Assembly (NCBI RefSeq): GCF_009720775.1
Contig: NZ_WNKW01000009.1
Span: 1-64,000, forward strand
DNA: 64,000 nucleotides
Source: Pseudoduganella danionis
GTDB taxonomy: Bacteria > Pseudomonadota > Gammaproteobacteria > Burkholderiales > Burkholderiaceae_D
Direction: 5' to 3'
Below, piece after piece: positions 51,009 to 59,664 of this stretch (position 1 is its first letter; each line of letters starts with the position of its first letter). The position numbers and the translations under genes are program-made. The notes under the pieces are model-generated. The model was not told the origin of the DNA. It saw only the letters and a program-made list of their open reading frames with translations, and made no database searches.

Positions 51009-53111
51009 ATGCCTGTTGCAAGCACTAAATCTAGTCCCAGCGCTAGTCCCAGCGCCACCGCCAAAGGCGCGCGCAAAACTGTCAGCCCGCAGGCCAGACT
51101 GGCCAAGCTGGGCCTGCATACGGACATGGATCTGGTGCTGCACCTGCCCATGCGCTACGAGGACGAAACGCAAGTCATCAGCATAGAAGAAGCCTGCCTG
51201 CATGGCGGCCAGACTTCGCAGGTAGAAGGCGTGGTGGTCAAGAACGAGATCGCCTTCAAGCCGCGCCGCCAGCTGCTCGTGCATATCGCCGACGAAACGG
51301 GCGATCTGCAACTGCGCTTCATGAACTTCTACGGCAGTCAGGTAAAGCAGCTGGCCGAAGGCACGCGGGTACGTGCCCGTGGCGAACTCAAACACGGCTT
51401 CTTCGGCGCCGAGATGGTGCACCCGGCCTACAAGGTCATCAACGAAGGCGCGCCGCTGCCTACTTCGCTCACCCCCGTGTATCCGGCTGGCGAAGGTCTG
51501 TCCCAGCCGATATTACGGCGCGCCATCGGCGACGCCATGAAGCGCATAGACTGGACCGATACCCTGCCCGCGCAGCTGCGCCAGCGCATGCAGCTCAGCG
51601 ATTTCGAACCGGCCGTGAAGCTGCTGCACTATCCGCCCCAGCAGGTGGACGAGCACGCGCTGGCCGACCGCTCCCACCCCGCATGGACGCGCATGAAGTT
51701 TGACGAGCTGCTGGCCCAGCAGCTCTCGCTCAAACGGGCCCAGCGTGCGCGTCGTGCCAAGGGTGCAGCAGCGCTGACGGTGACGGGCGATCTGTCAGCC
51801 CGCTTCGAGGCCTCGCTACCATTCAAACTGACGCGCGCGCAGCAGCGCGTGCTGGGCGAAATCCGCAACGACTTGCGCCACCCCTACCCTATGCAGCGCC
51901 TGCTACAGGGCGATGTGGGCAGCGGCAAGACGGTGGTGTCGGCACTGGCCGCAGCACAAGCCATCGATAGCGGTTTTCAGGCCGCGCTGATGGCGCCCAC
52001 GGAGATACTGGCTGACCAGCACTTCCGCAAGATCGCTGCGTGGATGGAGCCGCTGGGCGTGAAAGTGGCATGGCTGACGGGCAGCCTGAAGAAAAAGGAC
52101 AAGCTGGCCGCGTATGCCCTGATCGAATCGGGCGAGGCCCAGCTGGTAATCGGCACCCATGCGCTGATACAGGATGCCGTCAACTTCGCCAATCTGGGAC
52201 TGGTGATCGTCGACGAGCAGCACCGCTTCGGCGTGGGCCAGCGCCTTACGCTACGCAACAAAGGGCAGGAAGGCGCCATACCGCACCAGCTGATGATGTC
52301 GGCCACGCCGATACCGCGCACGCTGGCCATGACGTATTACGCCGATCTGGAAGTCTCGGTGATCGACGAGCTGCCGCCCGGCCGCAGCCCCATCGTCACC
52401 CGAGTGATCGACCAGAACCGCCGCGACGAGGTGATAGAACGGGTACACGCGGCCGCACTGGAAGGCCGGCAGATCTACTGGGTCTGCCCGCTGATCGAAG
52501 AATCGGAAGCGCTGCAGCTGCAGACCGCTACCGACACCCACGCCCTGCTGGCCGAAGCCCTGCCCGATCTGAACGTGGGGCTGGTGCATGGCCGCATGAA
52601 ACCACTAGAGAAGCAGCAGGTGATGGATGCCTTCAGCGCCAACCAGATGCAGGTGCTTGTGGCCACCACCGTGATCGAGGTCGGCGTGGACGTGCCGAAT
52701 GCTTCGCTGATGGTGATCGAGCATGCCGAACGTTTCGGCCTGTCGCAGCTGCACCAGTTGCGCGGACGGGTGGGACGGGGTTCGGCAGCCAGTGTCTGCC
52801 TGCTGCTGTATCAGAGCCCGCTCGGTGGCGTAGCCAGGCAGCGCCTGATGACGATGCGCGAAACCACCGACGGTTTCGAAATTGCGCGGCGCGATCTGGA
52901 AATCCGCGGCCCCGGCGAATTCCTCGGTGCGCGCCAGTCCGGACAGGCCATGCTGCGCTTTGCAGATCTGGAAACGGATGGCTGGCTGGTGGATCAGGCG
53001 CGCGACGTGGCGCACGATCTGCTCCACGCCAACACGCCCGAAAAAGCCGCCACGGTGGAAGCCCATCTGGCCCGCTGGCTAGGCGGGCGCGAAGAGTTCC
53101 TGAAGGTATAA
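51009..53111 (+). CDS. recG: ATP-dependent DNA helicase RecG
   Basis: A 700-residue helicase that regresses stalled replication forks and processes Holliday junctions. The N-terminal wedge domain carries an OB-fold. Helicase motifs are intact: Walker A GDVGSGKT (301-308), DEQH (402-405), MMSATPIPRTLAM and QLRGRVGRG. ATG 51009 was preferred over 50913 because the extra 32 residues are not conserved-looking. A low-complexity Ser/Ala tail lies at residues 5-20. Size is normal. Confidence 0.97.
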   Translation: MPVASTKSSPSASPSATAKGARKTVSPQARLAKLGLHTDMDLVLHLPMRYEDETQVISIEEACLHGGQTSQVEGVVVKNEIAFKPRRQLLVHIADETGDLQLRFMNFYGSQVKQLAEGTRVRARGELKHGFFGAEMVHPAYKVINEGAPLPTSLTPVYPAGEGLSQPILRRAIGDAMKRIDWTDTLPAQLRQRMQLSDFEPAVKLLHYPPQQVDEHALADRSHPAWTRMKFDELLAQQLSLKRAQRARRAKGAAALTVTGDLSARFEASLPFKLTRAQQRVLGEIRNDLRHPYPMQRLLQGDVGSGKTVVSALAAAQAIDSGFQAALMAPTEILADQHFRKIAAWMEPLGVKVAWLTGSLKKKDKLAAYALIESGEAQLVIGTHALIQDAVNFANLGLVIVDEQHRFGVGQRLTLRNKGQEGAIPHQLMMSATPIPRTLAMTYYADLEVSVIDELPPGRSPIVTRVIDQNRRDEVIERVHAAALEGRQIYWVCPLIEESEALQLQTATDTHALLAEALPDLNVGLVHGRMKPLEKQQVMDAFSANQMQVLVATTVIEVGVDVPNASLMVIEHAERFGLSQLHQLRGRVGRGSAASVCLLLYQSPLGGVARQRLMTMRETTDGFEIARRDLEIRGPGEFLGARQSGQAMLRFADLETDGWLVDQARDVAHDLLHANTPEKAATVEAHLARWLGGREEFLKV

Positions 53112-53114
53112 GGC

Positions 53115-53573
53115 TTACTTGTAGATGCCGCAGCCGATGATCAGATCATCGTGCTTCTCGACATAGGTGGACTTGGCTTCCACCGTCGAAGTGACAGGAT
53201 TAGGCCACTGATAATGTATCCAGCCACTGCCCTTGGTCTTGGCCACCTCGACAAACTCCTTGATGATCAGGGTGCCGTTGGCATCGCGTAGCTGCATCAG
53301 GTCTTTGCCTATCAGCTTGGGATTGGCACCGTGGGCCAGATTAAAACCCTTCATGTCGTACACGATGATGTACAGATCACGGTCGCGGAACTGCCCCTTG
53401 GGGTCATTAAACGCTGCAAACGCTTTATCGCGTCCATTCGCTTTCAGGTAGTCGGCAGCTTTGCGGACCATCGCCACCGCTTCATCGGCCGTACCCCGCT
53501 CTGCCGCCATGGCACTGCCGTGCAGGCCCAGCGCCAACAACACCAATGCCATTAGCTTGAATAACTTTGCCAT
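53115..53573 (-). CDS. Secreted single-Cache-domain protein
   Basis: 152 residues. A signal peptide (MAKLFKLMALVLLALGLHGS, cleavage after AMA) is followed by one sCache-type sensor domain with DLYIIVYDMKGFNLAHGANPKLIGKDLMQLRDANG, a hallmark of these ligand-binding modules. There is no output domain, so it may be a free periplasmic binding protein or a partner of a chemoreceptor or cyclase encoded elsewhere. GGAGGAG precedes the ATG. It converges on recG with a 3-bp gap. Confidence 0.85.
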   Translation of the reverse strand: MAKLFKLMALVLLALGLHGSAMAAERGTADEAVAMVRKAADYLKANGRDKAFAAFNDPKGQFRDRDLYIIVYDMKGFNLAHGANPKLIGKDLMQLRDANGTLIIKEFVEVAKTKGSGWIHYQWPNPVTSTVEAKSTYVEKHDDLIIGCGIYK

Positions 53574-53694
53574 GATGTCTCCTCCGTTTTTGTGACGTAC
53601 ACGCGCCACCACGTCACGTTTGTGGGAACACCAGACTAGCACTTATCGGCCGCCCGCACACAACAATGTGGCGAAAATGCCAATGTGGTGTTTT

Positions 53695-53817
53695 TTAGAA
53701 ACACATATAGAAACGGTTGGCCAGATCAAGCAGGAAAGATGGCTGTAGATAAGCCATGAACACCAGCGCCAGCACGGCCACGCCGGCTGCGCGCAGCAGC
53801 CAGAGGCGCAGCATCAT
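53695..53817 (-). CDS. 40-residue membrane microprotein coupled to the MFS gene
   Basis: The frame reads MMLRLWLLRAAGVAVLALVF, then MAYLQPSFLLDLANRFYMCF. This is a short basic N terminus, one hydrophobic helix and an amphipathic tail ending in an aromatic/Cys run. The first ATG overlaps the MFS stop (ATGA), so it would be translated by coupling. About 120 bp without a gene follow before the Cache protein start. No family is named with confidence. Confidence 0.55.
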   Translation of the reverse strand: MMLRLWLLRAAGVAVLALVFMAYLQPSFLLDLANRFYMCF

Positions 53818-55031
53818 GCCGCCTTCAGCGCGTCGCGCTGTAGCGTACGTTCATTGATAGGCAGGTTGATCAAGCCGGCCATCACTCCGAGTGCTATCGC
53901 GATGCCCCAGACGATGTCGTAGCTGCCCTGACGAGCAAACAGATAGCCGCCGAGCCAGACGCCGAGGAAGCTGCCCACCTGATGGGAAAAGAACACCACG
54001 CCAGCCAGCATGGACATGTGCTTGACGCCAAAGATGCCGGCGATGATGCCGTTCGTCAGCGGCACGGTGGACAGCCAGATCAGCCCCATGGCGGCCGAGA
54101 AGATGTAGACCGAGTAAGGCGTCAGTGGCGCCAGCAGGAACAGGCTGATGACCACGGAGCGGGTCAGATAGATGGACGACAGCAGGTAGCGCTTGGGCAG
54201 GCGGCCACCAAGCTTACCTGCATAGTAGGAGCCGATGATGTTGGTCAGCCCGATCAGCGCCAGCGCCATCACGGCCACGCCAGGGTCCATGATGCCTTTG
54301 TCTTTCAGATAGGCTGGCAGGTGGGCACCGATGAACACCACCTGAAAACCGCAGACGAAATAGCCCGTCATCAGGAACAGGAAGGAGCGATTGCCGAAGG
54401 CTTCACCGAGCGCTTCGCGCACGCTCTGCTGTGGGCCGTGGTGCTGCGCCACACCGGGTTCGCGCAGGAAGAACGCCATAGGTACCATGGCCAGCACCAC
54501 CAGCCCGGCCAGCAGGAAGAAGGCATGCTGCCAGCCAGCGGCGGAAATCAGTTGCTGCTCGACGGGCATCATCATGAACTGGCCGAACGAACTGGCCGCA
54601 CCGGAGATGCCGAAGGCCCAAGAACGTTTTTCGACAGGCGCAACGCGGCCGATGATGCCGCTGACAGCACCGAAGGCCGTGCAGGCCAGACCGAAGCCGA
54701 TCAGCACACCGGAACCGGCCACGAACAGCGTGGCATCCTGCACCAGCGCCATCCACAGCAAGCCTGCCATATAGCTGATAGCGCCCGTGATCACCACGCG
54801 CATGGTGCCGAAACGGTCCGCTGCCATACCGGCGAACGGGCCGAACACGCCCCACATCAGATTCTGCAGTGCCAGCGCCAGCGAATAGGTCTCGCGCGTC
54901 CAGCCATTGGCCTGCGAAATCGGCTGCATCCAGAAGCCCAGACCGTGACGCACACCCATGGCCAGCGTCAGCACCACGCCAGTTGCGATTAACACAGTTT
55001 TCAGGGAAGGAGCGCGGTGATCGAGCGGCAT
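53814..55031 (-). CDS. MFS transporter
   Basis: A 405-residue major facilitator with 12 predicted helices. Loop 2-3 carries the family signature GMAADRFGTMRV (near residue 65). GVRHGLGFWMQPISQANGWTRETYSLALALQNLMWG near the N terminus resembles the oxalate/formate antiporter-like or monocarboxylate branch. The C-terminal half has GSYYAGKLGGRLPKRYLL as the repeated loop motif. Substrate unknown. The stop overlaps the microprotein start. A copy of the dispersed palindrome lies 28 bp upstream. Confidence 0.88.
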   Translation of the reverse strand: MPLDHRAPSLKTVLIATGVVLTLAMGVRHGLGFWMQPISQANGWTRETYSLALALQNLMWGVFGPFAGMAADRFGTMRVVITGAISYMAGLLWMALVQDATLFVAGSGVLIGFGLACTAFGAVSGIIGRVAPVEKRSWAFGISGAASSFGQFMMMPVEQQLISAAGWQHAFFLLAGLVVLAMVPMAFFLREPGVAQHHGPQQSVREALGEAFGNRSFLFLMTGYFVCGFQVVFIGAHLPAYLKDKGIMDPGVAVMALALIGLTNIIGSYYAGKLGGRLPKRYLLSSIYLTRSVVISLFLLAPLTPYSVYIFSAAMGLIWLSTVPLTNGIIAGIFGVKHMSMLAGVVFFSHQVGSFLGVWLGGYLFARQGSYDIVWGIAIALGVMAGLINLPINERTLQRDALKAA

Positions 55032-55059
55032 ATTAACTTTCCAGCAAGTTTAATGGCGT

Positions 55060-55175
55060 GGGGTCAGGTCGGGCAAAGTGTCGGTGTCAGGTCGGGCATT
55101 GGTGCGTTTCTTGAGAATTCTCAAATATCGACACATTGCCCGACCTGACACCTGCACTTTGCCCGACCTGACCCC
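55060..55175. repeat. Dispersed palindromic repeat, copy 4 (long, double-unit arms)
   Basis: GGGGTCAGGTCGGGCAAAGTG starts the left arm. The right arm is its complement ending CCCGACCTGACCCC at 55175, with only two mismatches over the first 39 bases. The 12-mer occurs at 55064-55075 and 55087-55098 (23-bp period) and inverted twice on the other side. A separate nested hairpin TTGAGAATTCTCAA sits in the middle. Confidence 0.85.
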
Positions 55176-55191
55176 GGTTGGTAGATTCTAC

Positions 55192-56208
55192 CTAGTTTGC
55201 GGAATCGGCGCTGTAGACCAGCCCGATCTGGCGCCGGATCTCGTCCAGCGTGCCCATGATGGCCAGTGTTTCGTCGTGCGACATGACGGGACTTTCGATC
55301 AGGCCTGCGCGCAGGCATCGCCCCACTTCCTGCGCTTCGTGGGTATAGCCATTGCCCGTAATCGGCAATTGCACGGTGCGCTCGCTGCGGCTGCTACCAT
55401 CGACCAGCACCACGCTCAGCGTGCTGGTGTTGTGGAAGCGGTCATGCAGACGCAGATAACCCTTGGTGCCGGAGATAATCAGCTCGGTGGGGCTGCGCGA
55501 ACGCAGGCTGCAGGAACAGGCCGAGACGCCGCCCTGCTGGTGTTTGAGCGTGAACACGGTCTGCATATCCACGCCGCTCTCCGTCATTTCCGCCTGTGCC
55601 TGCACGGCCGTGACAGGGCCGAGGAAAAAGGCCGCCATCGACAGCGGATAGATGCCCAGATCGAGCAGCGCGCCACCGCCCAGTGCAGGATTGAACACGC
55701 GATGCTCGGGGCCGAAATTGGCGGTGAAACCGAAATCGGCACTGACATTGGCCGGCACGCCGATTTCGCCGCTGTCGATAATCCGTTTTGCTTCCACCAT
55801 GGCGGGAATGAAGCGCGTCCACATGGCTTCCATCACGAACAGCTTTTTGCTGCGCGCCAGTGCGATGACTTCCTCGGCCTGACGGCGGTTCATGGTGAAG
55901 GATTTTTCCACCAGCACGGCCTTGCCGCCGTTCAGGCATATCAGGGCATTCTCGTGGTGCATGGGATGCGGTGTGGCGATATAGATCACGTCGACTTCGG
56001 GATCGTCGGCCAGCGCCTGATAGCTGCCGTGAGCACGCTCGGCGCCGAACTCCTGCGCGAACGGCGCGGCGCTCTCCATGCTGCGCGAAGCCACTGCCAC
56101 CAGTTTCGCGTCCGGCGTGATCTGCAGCGCGGCAGCAAAGGCCTTGGCGATCTTGCCGGTGCCGAGTATGCCCCAGCGGATCAGAGTAGAGGTGGCGGCT
56201 TGCGTCAT
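55192..56208 (-). CDS. Gfo/Idh/MocA-family oxidoreductase
   Basis: A 338-residue NAD(P)-dependent dehydrogenase. The Rossmann motif is RWGILGTGKIAKAFAAAL (residues 11-28). VDVIYIATPHPMHHENALICLNGGKAVLVEKSFTMN contains the conserved E-K-(P/S) active-site lysine. Family members act on sugars, inositols or trans-dihydrodiols; this one resembles the dihydrodiol/sugar dehydrogenase branch, but the substrate is undetermined. It is transcribed away from the DUF3025-pyrC pair and separated from it by 45 bp. Confidence 0.9.
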   Translation of the reverse strand: MTQAATSTLIRWGILGTGKIAKAFAAALQITPDAKLVAVASRSMESAAPFAQEFGAERAHGSYQALADDPEVDVIYIATPHPMHHENALICLNGGKAVLVEKSFTMNRRQAEEVIALARSKKLFVMEAMWTRFIPAMVEAKRIIDSGEIGVPANVSADFGFTANFGPEHRVFNPALGGGALLDLGIYPLSMAAFFLGPVTAVQAQAEMTESGVDMQTVFTLKHQQGGVSACSCSLRSRSPTELIISGTKGYLRLHDRFHNTSTLSVVLVDGSSRSERTVQLPITGNGYTHEAQEVGRCLRAGLIESPVMSHDETLAIMGTLDEIRRQIGLVYSADSAN

Positions 56209-56253
56209 GCTGTGCTCTTTCTGCCGCCGCAGCGGCGCTATCGTCGATGAAAA

Positions 56254-57045
56254 TTACTCAGGCTGGCGTTTGGGGCGGAACACGCTGGTATCACCATAGA
56301 ACTCGGCATCCTGTTGCGGCCACCAGCCCGGCACACCAAGTGCCTGCATGGGCATGAAGTCCGCCGTGCTCAGGCCATGCTCGGCCAGTCCCTGCGTCAC
56401 CTTGGCATCGATCCAGTGGCGCCGCCCGGTATGGTCCAGCGTGAAGAATTCATCGTCGGCCCACACCACGCGGGTATGTGCCGTGATGGCTTTGCGCGGA
56501 GCCACCAGCTTTTCCATCAGCGCGTGGCCGAACAACCAGACTTGCGCATCGGGACCGAAATGCGCGCGCATATCGACGAAAGCCGTCTGCCACTGATGCT
56601 CGCGCAAGGCCGTCACCAGCGCATGGCCGTCGGCGTTATCGCGTACCACTAGCAAAGCGGCATTCTCGTCAAAAATGGTGGCGCCATCGCGTGCAGGACC
56701 GCGCGACTTGCCCACGCCATCACGGGCAATCTGGGCTGCCTGCAAGGCATTCAGCTGTACCTTGATGCGCGGGAAAGTCAGCCACACCAGACCGTTGAAG
56801 AAGTCGTGCAAATTCTCGCGCGTGGGCACGCCACCGGTGGCGCCGATAAACGCTTCGTAGGCAGTGCCTTCGGGCAGCGCCGCCTGCGGTACGAAGTGGG
56901 TCGGCAGACCCTGATGGTTACGCAGCCCCAGCGCTGCAGCCTGCTGGTTCAGCGTCTCCATAAAATGCACATCGGCCGACAGGAAGCCAGCCGCCGTGCG
57001 GATCGAGTCATACCACGGACGCGACCAGTCGATTGCCGACTGCAC
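56254..57045 (-). CDS. DUF3025 domain protein
   Basis: A 263-residue cytoplasmic protein of the DUF3025 family, known only from proteobacteria and often encoded beside pyrC. Typical segments are LPTHFVPQAALPEGTAYEAFIG, TRENLHDFFNGLVWLTFPRIK and VWLFGHALMEKLVAPRKAITAH. No catalytic motif can be named. It begins 3 bp after pyrC, so co-translation is likely. A role linked to pyrimidine synthesis is only suggested by context. Confidence 0.85.
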   Translation of the reverse strand: MQSAIDWSRPWYDSIRTAAGFLSADVHFMETLNQQAAALGLRNHQGLPTHFVPQAALPEGTAYEAFIGATGGVPTRENLHDFFNGLVWLTFPRIKVQLNALQAAQIARDGVGKSRGPARDGATIFDENAALLVVRDNADGHALVTALREHQWQTAFVDMRAHFGPDAQVWLFGHALMEKLVAPRKAITAHTRVVWADDEFFTLDHTGRRHWIDAKVTQGLAEHGLSTADFMPMQALGVPGWWPQQDAEFYGDTSVFRPKRQPE

Positions 57046-57048
57046 GCT

Positions 57049-58101
57049 TTAAACCATTTTCCAGTTGATGGTTTCGCCGGCGTTGAGCGGCACCACTTGC
57101 TGGTCAGCCAGCGGCAGGGTTTGCGGCAGCGTCCACTGTTCGCGCTTGAGCGTGATGGTGCCGGTATTGCGCGGCAGACCGTAGAAGGCCGGGCCATTGA
57201 AGCTGGCGAAAGCTTCCAGCTTGTCCAGCGCGCCGGCGCGCTCGAAGGCTTCCGCATACAGTTCCATTGCATGCAGCGCGGTGTAGCAACCGGCGCAGCC
57301 GCAGGCAGCTTCCTTGGCGCCTTGTGCATGCGGTGCCGAGTCGGTGCCGAGGAAGAAGCGCTCGTCGCCGCTGGTCGCCGCCGTCACCAGCGCCAGACGG
57401 TGCTCTTCGCGTTTCAGCACGGGCAGGCAGTAGTAGTGCGGGCGAATGCCGCCTTTGAAGATATCGTTGCGGTTGTACAGCAGGTGGTGCGCGGTAATCG
57501 TCGCCGCAATCGGACCTTCCGCTTCGGCCACGTATTGGGCTGCGTGCTTGGTGGTGATGTGCTCGAACACGATGTTCAGCGCTGGAAAATCACGGCGCAG
57601 CGGACGCATCACGCGTTCGATGAACACAGCTTCGCGGTCAAACAGATCGATCTCGGGATCGGTCACTTCGCCATGCACGAGGAAAGGCATGCCCACTTCC
57701 TGCATCACTTCCAGCGTCTTGTAGCAATTGGACAGATCGGTCACGCCTGCATCCGAATTGGTAGTGGCGCCGGCCGGATACAGCTTCACGGCGTGCACGA
57801 TGCCGCTATCCTGCGCGCGGCGGATTTCGTCCGGTGCCGTGTTATTGGTCAGGTACAGCGTCATCAGCGGATCGAACGACATCCCTTCCGGCAGCGCAGC
57901 CAGAATCCGGCTACGGTAAGCCTCGGCGGCTGCCGTGGTGGTGACCGGAGGTTTCAAATTTGGCATCACAATCGCGCGGCCAAACTGGCGCGCACTGTGC
58001 GGCAGCACACTGGCCAGCGTTGCGCCGTCGCGCAGATGCAAGTGCCAGTCGTCTGGACGGGTGATGGTGATGCTGTCTTGGGTAGTTTCGAGGTCGGACA
58101 T
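57049..58101 (-). CDS. pyrC: Dihydroorotase (class II)
   Basis: A 350-residue zinc amidohydrolase for the third step of pyrimidine synthesis (carbamoyl-aspartate to dihydroorotate). Metal ligands are in DDWHLHLRDG (residues 18-27). The carboxylated Lys region KLYPAGATTNSDAGV, MPFLVHGEV and FLGTDSAPHAQGAKEAACGCAGC follow, all typical of the short E. coli-like class. It forms a pair with the DUF3025 gene. Confidence 0.97.
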   Translation of the reverse strand: MSDLETTQDSITITRPDDWHLHLRDGATLASVLPHSARQFGRAIVMPNLKPPVTTTAAAEAYRSRILAALPEGMSFDPLMTLYLTNNTAPDEIRRAQDSGIVHAVKLYPAGATTNSDAGVTDLSNCYKTLEVMQEVGMPFLVHGEVTDPEIDLFDREAVFIERVMRPLRRDFPALNIVFEHITTKHAAQYVAEAEGPIAATITAHHLLYNRNDIFKGGIRPHYYCLPVLKREEHRLALVTAATSGDERFFLGTDSAPHAQGAKEAACGCAGCYTALHAMELYAEAFERAGALDKLEAFASFNGPAFYGLPRNTGTITLKREQWTLPQTLPLADQQVVPLNAGETINWKMV

Positions 58102-58189
58102 GGCGGCGCTTTCTGACGATCAAAGTTCGAATAGGCAGTATTTTACCCGCTGACACACTGATCCCGGATCAATCAAGCCCTGCGCCCCT

Positions 58190-58216
58190 AATCGGAGTAC
58201 GATTATTTTTCCGATT
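58190..58216. promoter_or_regulatory. Candidate operator of the toxin-antitoxin pair
   Basis: AATCGG (58190-58195) and CCGATT (58211-58216) form an inverted repeat with a 15-base AT-rich spacer, ending 12 bp before the antitoxin ATG and next to its GGGAGGT ribosome site. The position suits autorepression by the antitoxin. Confidence 0.45.
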
Positions 58217-58228
58217 CGGGAGGTAAAA

Positions 58229-58492
58229 ATGGAAAAGATCCGTTTGGCCGAACATCAGCAATTGATCCTGCCGAAAAGCATCATCGAGCTTGCTGGCCTG
58301 CAAGCTCATGACCTGCTAGAGGTAAGTTACAAAGACGGCAATATCATCCTTCGCCCTCTTAGAGCTTCACCGCTCCCGCCGCCAGCGAACGATGTGATGG
58401 CGTTTGCCGGTAGTTGTAGCGGCGCATGGGGCAACAACGCACGCGAAATCGCCCGGACGCTACAACAAGACCACACCTCATGGGAACGATAG
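58229..58492 (+). CDS. AbrB/MazE-type antitoxin
   Basis: 87 residues. The N-terminal 45 residues form a swapped-hairpin DNA-binding domain: LAEHQQLILPKSIIELAGLQAHDLLEV, then DGNIILRPL. A Pro-rich linker and a helical tail (NNAREIARTLQQDHTSWER) probably wrap the toxin. GGGAGGT precedes the ATG. It overlaps the toxin gene by 13 bases. It should neutralise the PIN toxin and repress the operon. Confidence 0.87.
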   Translation: MEKIRLAEHQQLILPKSIIELAGLQAHDLLEVSYKDGNIILRPLRASPLPPPANDVMAFAGSCSGAWGNNAREIARTLQQDHTSWER

Positions 58493-58932
58493 CTGACCTG
58501 CTGGTAGCCACTCGTGGCCACAAAATCTACCTCGACACAAATATCTTCGTCTATTTTTTGGACAAGAATACGCAATTCTTTGACGCCGCGGCGGCGCTCA
58601 TGCATTCGCTCGCGTCACGCCACGCCCACGCCTATACCGGCCAGATTGCTGTAGCCGAAACGATGGTAGGACCATACCGCAGTGGGAATCCCCGCCTGAT
58701 AGCCAGCGCCCTGGCCTTCTTCGCACAAAAACATGTCCTGACCGTGGTACGTCATGGTGACGGGGCCTACCAGCATGCAGCCCAATGCAGAGCGCAGACC
58801 GGCGTCAAGCTAATTGATGCGCTGCACATCGCGACGGCACTGCAAGCCCAGTGTCGCTACTTGATCACCAACGACAAAGCTATGCGCACCAGCGGACAAT
58901 TGCAGATTTTGCAATTGAGTGACTACTGCTAA
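58480..58932 (+). CDS. VapC-like PIN-domain ribonuclease toxin
   Basis: A 150-residue PIN-domain protein. The acidic metal-binding residues are D19 (YLDTNIFVY), E61 (AVAETMV), D114 (LIDALHIATAL) and D133 (TNDKAM), a complete active site. Such toxins cut initiator tRNA or 23S rRNA. ATG 58480 overlaps the antitoxin end; an upstream in-frame start at 58426 would overlap more and lacks PIN character. The pair is intact and probably functional. Confidence 0.88.
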   Translation: MGTIADLLVATRGHKIYLDTNIFVYFLDKNTQFFDAAAALMHSLASRHAHAYTGQIAVAETMVGPYRSGNPRLIASALAFFAQKHVLTVVRHGDGAYQHAAQCRAQTGVKLIDALHIATALQAQCRYLITNDKAMRTSGQLQILQLSDYC

Positions 58933-58938
58933 CGCTGA

Positions 58939-59664
58939 CTAGTGAATAATCCGCGTCAGAAACTCGCGCGCACGTTCGGAGCGCGGGGCGGCGAAAAAGG
59001 CTTCCTTGCTGCTGTCTTCCACGATCCGGCCCTGGTCCATGAACAGCACCCGATTGGCCACGCGCCGCGCAAAGCCCATTTCGTGCGTCACCACCATCAT
59101 GGTCATGCCGTCCTGCGCCAGCCCCACCATCACGTCCAGCACTTCGTTGATCATTTCCGGATCGAGCGCCGAGGTGGGTTCATCGAACAGCATGGCGATG
59201 GGGTCCATGGCCAGCGCCCGGGCGATCGCCACGCGCTGCTGCTGGCCACCCGAGAGTTGGCTGGGGAATTTGTCTTGCTGGCCCAGCAGCCCTACCCGCT
59301 CCAGATAATGCAGCCCGCGCGCCACGGCTTCCTCGCGGCTACGCCCCAGCACCTTGATCTGCCCCAGCGTCAGGTTGTCGCGCACGGACAGGTGGGGGAA
59401 CAGCTCGAAATTCTGGAATACCATGCCGATCCGTGCCCGTAGCGCCGACAGATCGGTAGCCTTGTCATTAACCTTGACGCCATCCACGCGGATTTCCCCC
59501 TGCTGCACGGGTTCCAGCCCGTTCACCGTCTTGATCAGGGTAGATTTGCCCGAGCCGGACGGCCCGCAGATCACCATTACATCACCCTTTGCTACCCGTG
59601 CCGAGCAATCCGTGAGCACCTGAAACTGGCCATACCACTTGCTGACGTTGTTAATTTCGATCAT
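58939..59664 (-). CDS. Polar amino acid ABC transporter ATPase (GlnQ/GltL-like), orphan
   Basis: A 241-residue ATP-binding subunit of the polar amino acid uptake family. Walker A GPSGSGKS (34-41), signature LSGGQQQRVAIARAL, Walker B MLFDEPTSALDP and the H-loop VVTHEMGFAR are intact; IGMVFQNFELFPHLSV is typical of GltL/AatP. No permease or binding-protein gene is adjacent, so partners must be elsewhere or lost. The reading frame stays open upstream through a signal-peptide-like segment (from about 59784). ATG 59664 is chosen by family homology although its ribosome site is weak. Confidence 0.9.
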   Translation of the reverse strand: MIEINNVSKWYGQFQVLTDCSARVAKGDVMVICGPSGSGKSTLIKTVNGLEPVQQGEIRVDGVKVNDKATDLSALRARIGMVFQNFELFPHLSVRDNLTLGQIKVLGRSREEAVARGLHYLERVGLLGQQDKFPSQLSGGQQQRVAIARALAMDPIAMLFDEPTSALDPEMINEVLDVMVGLAQDGMTMMVVTHEMGFARRVANRVLFMDQGRIVEDSSKEAFFAAPRSERAREFLTRIIH

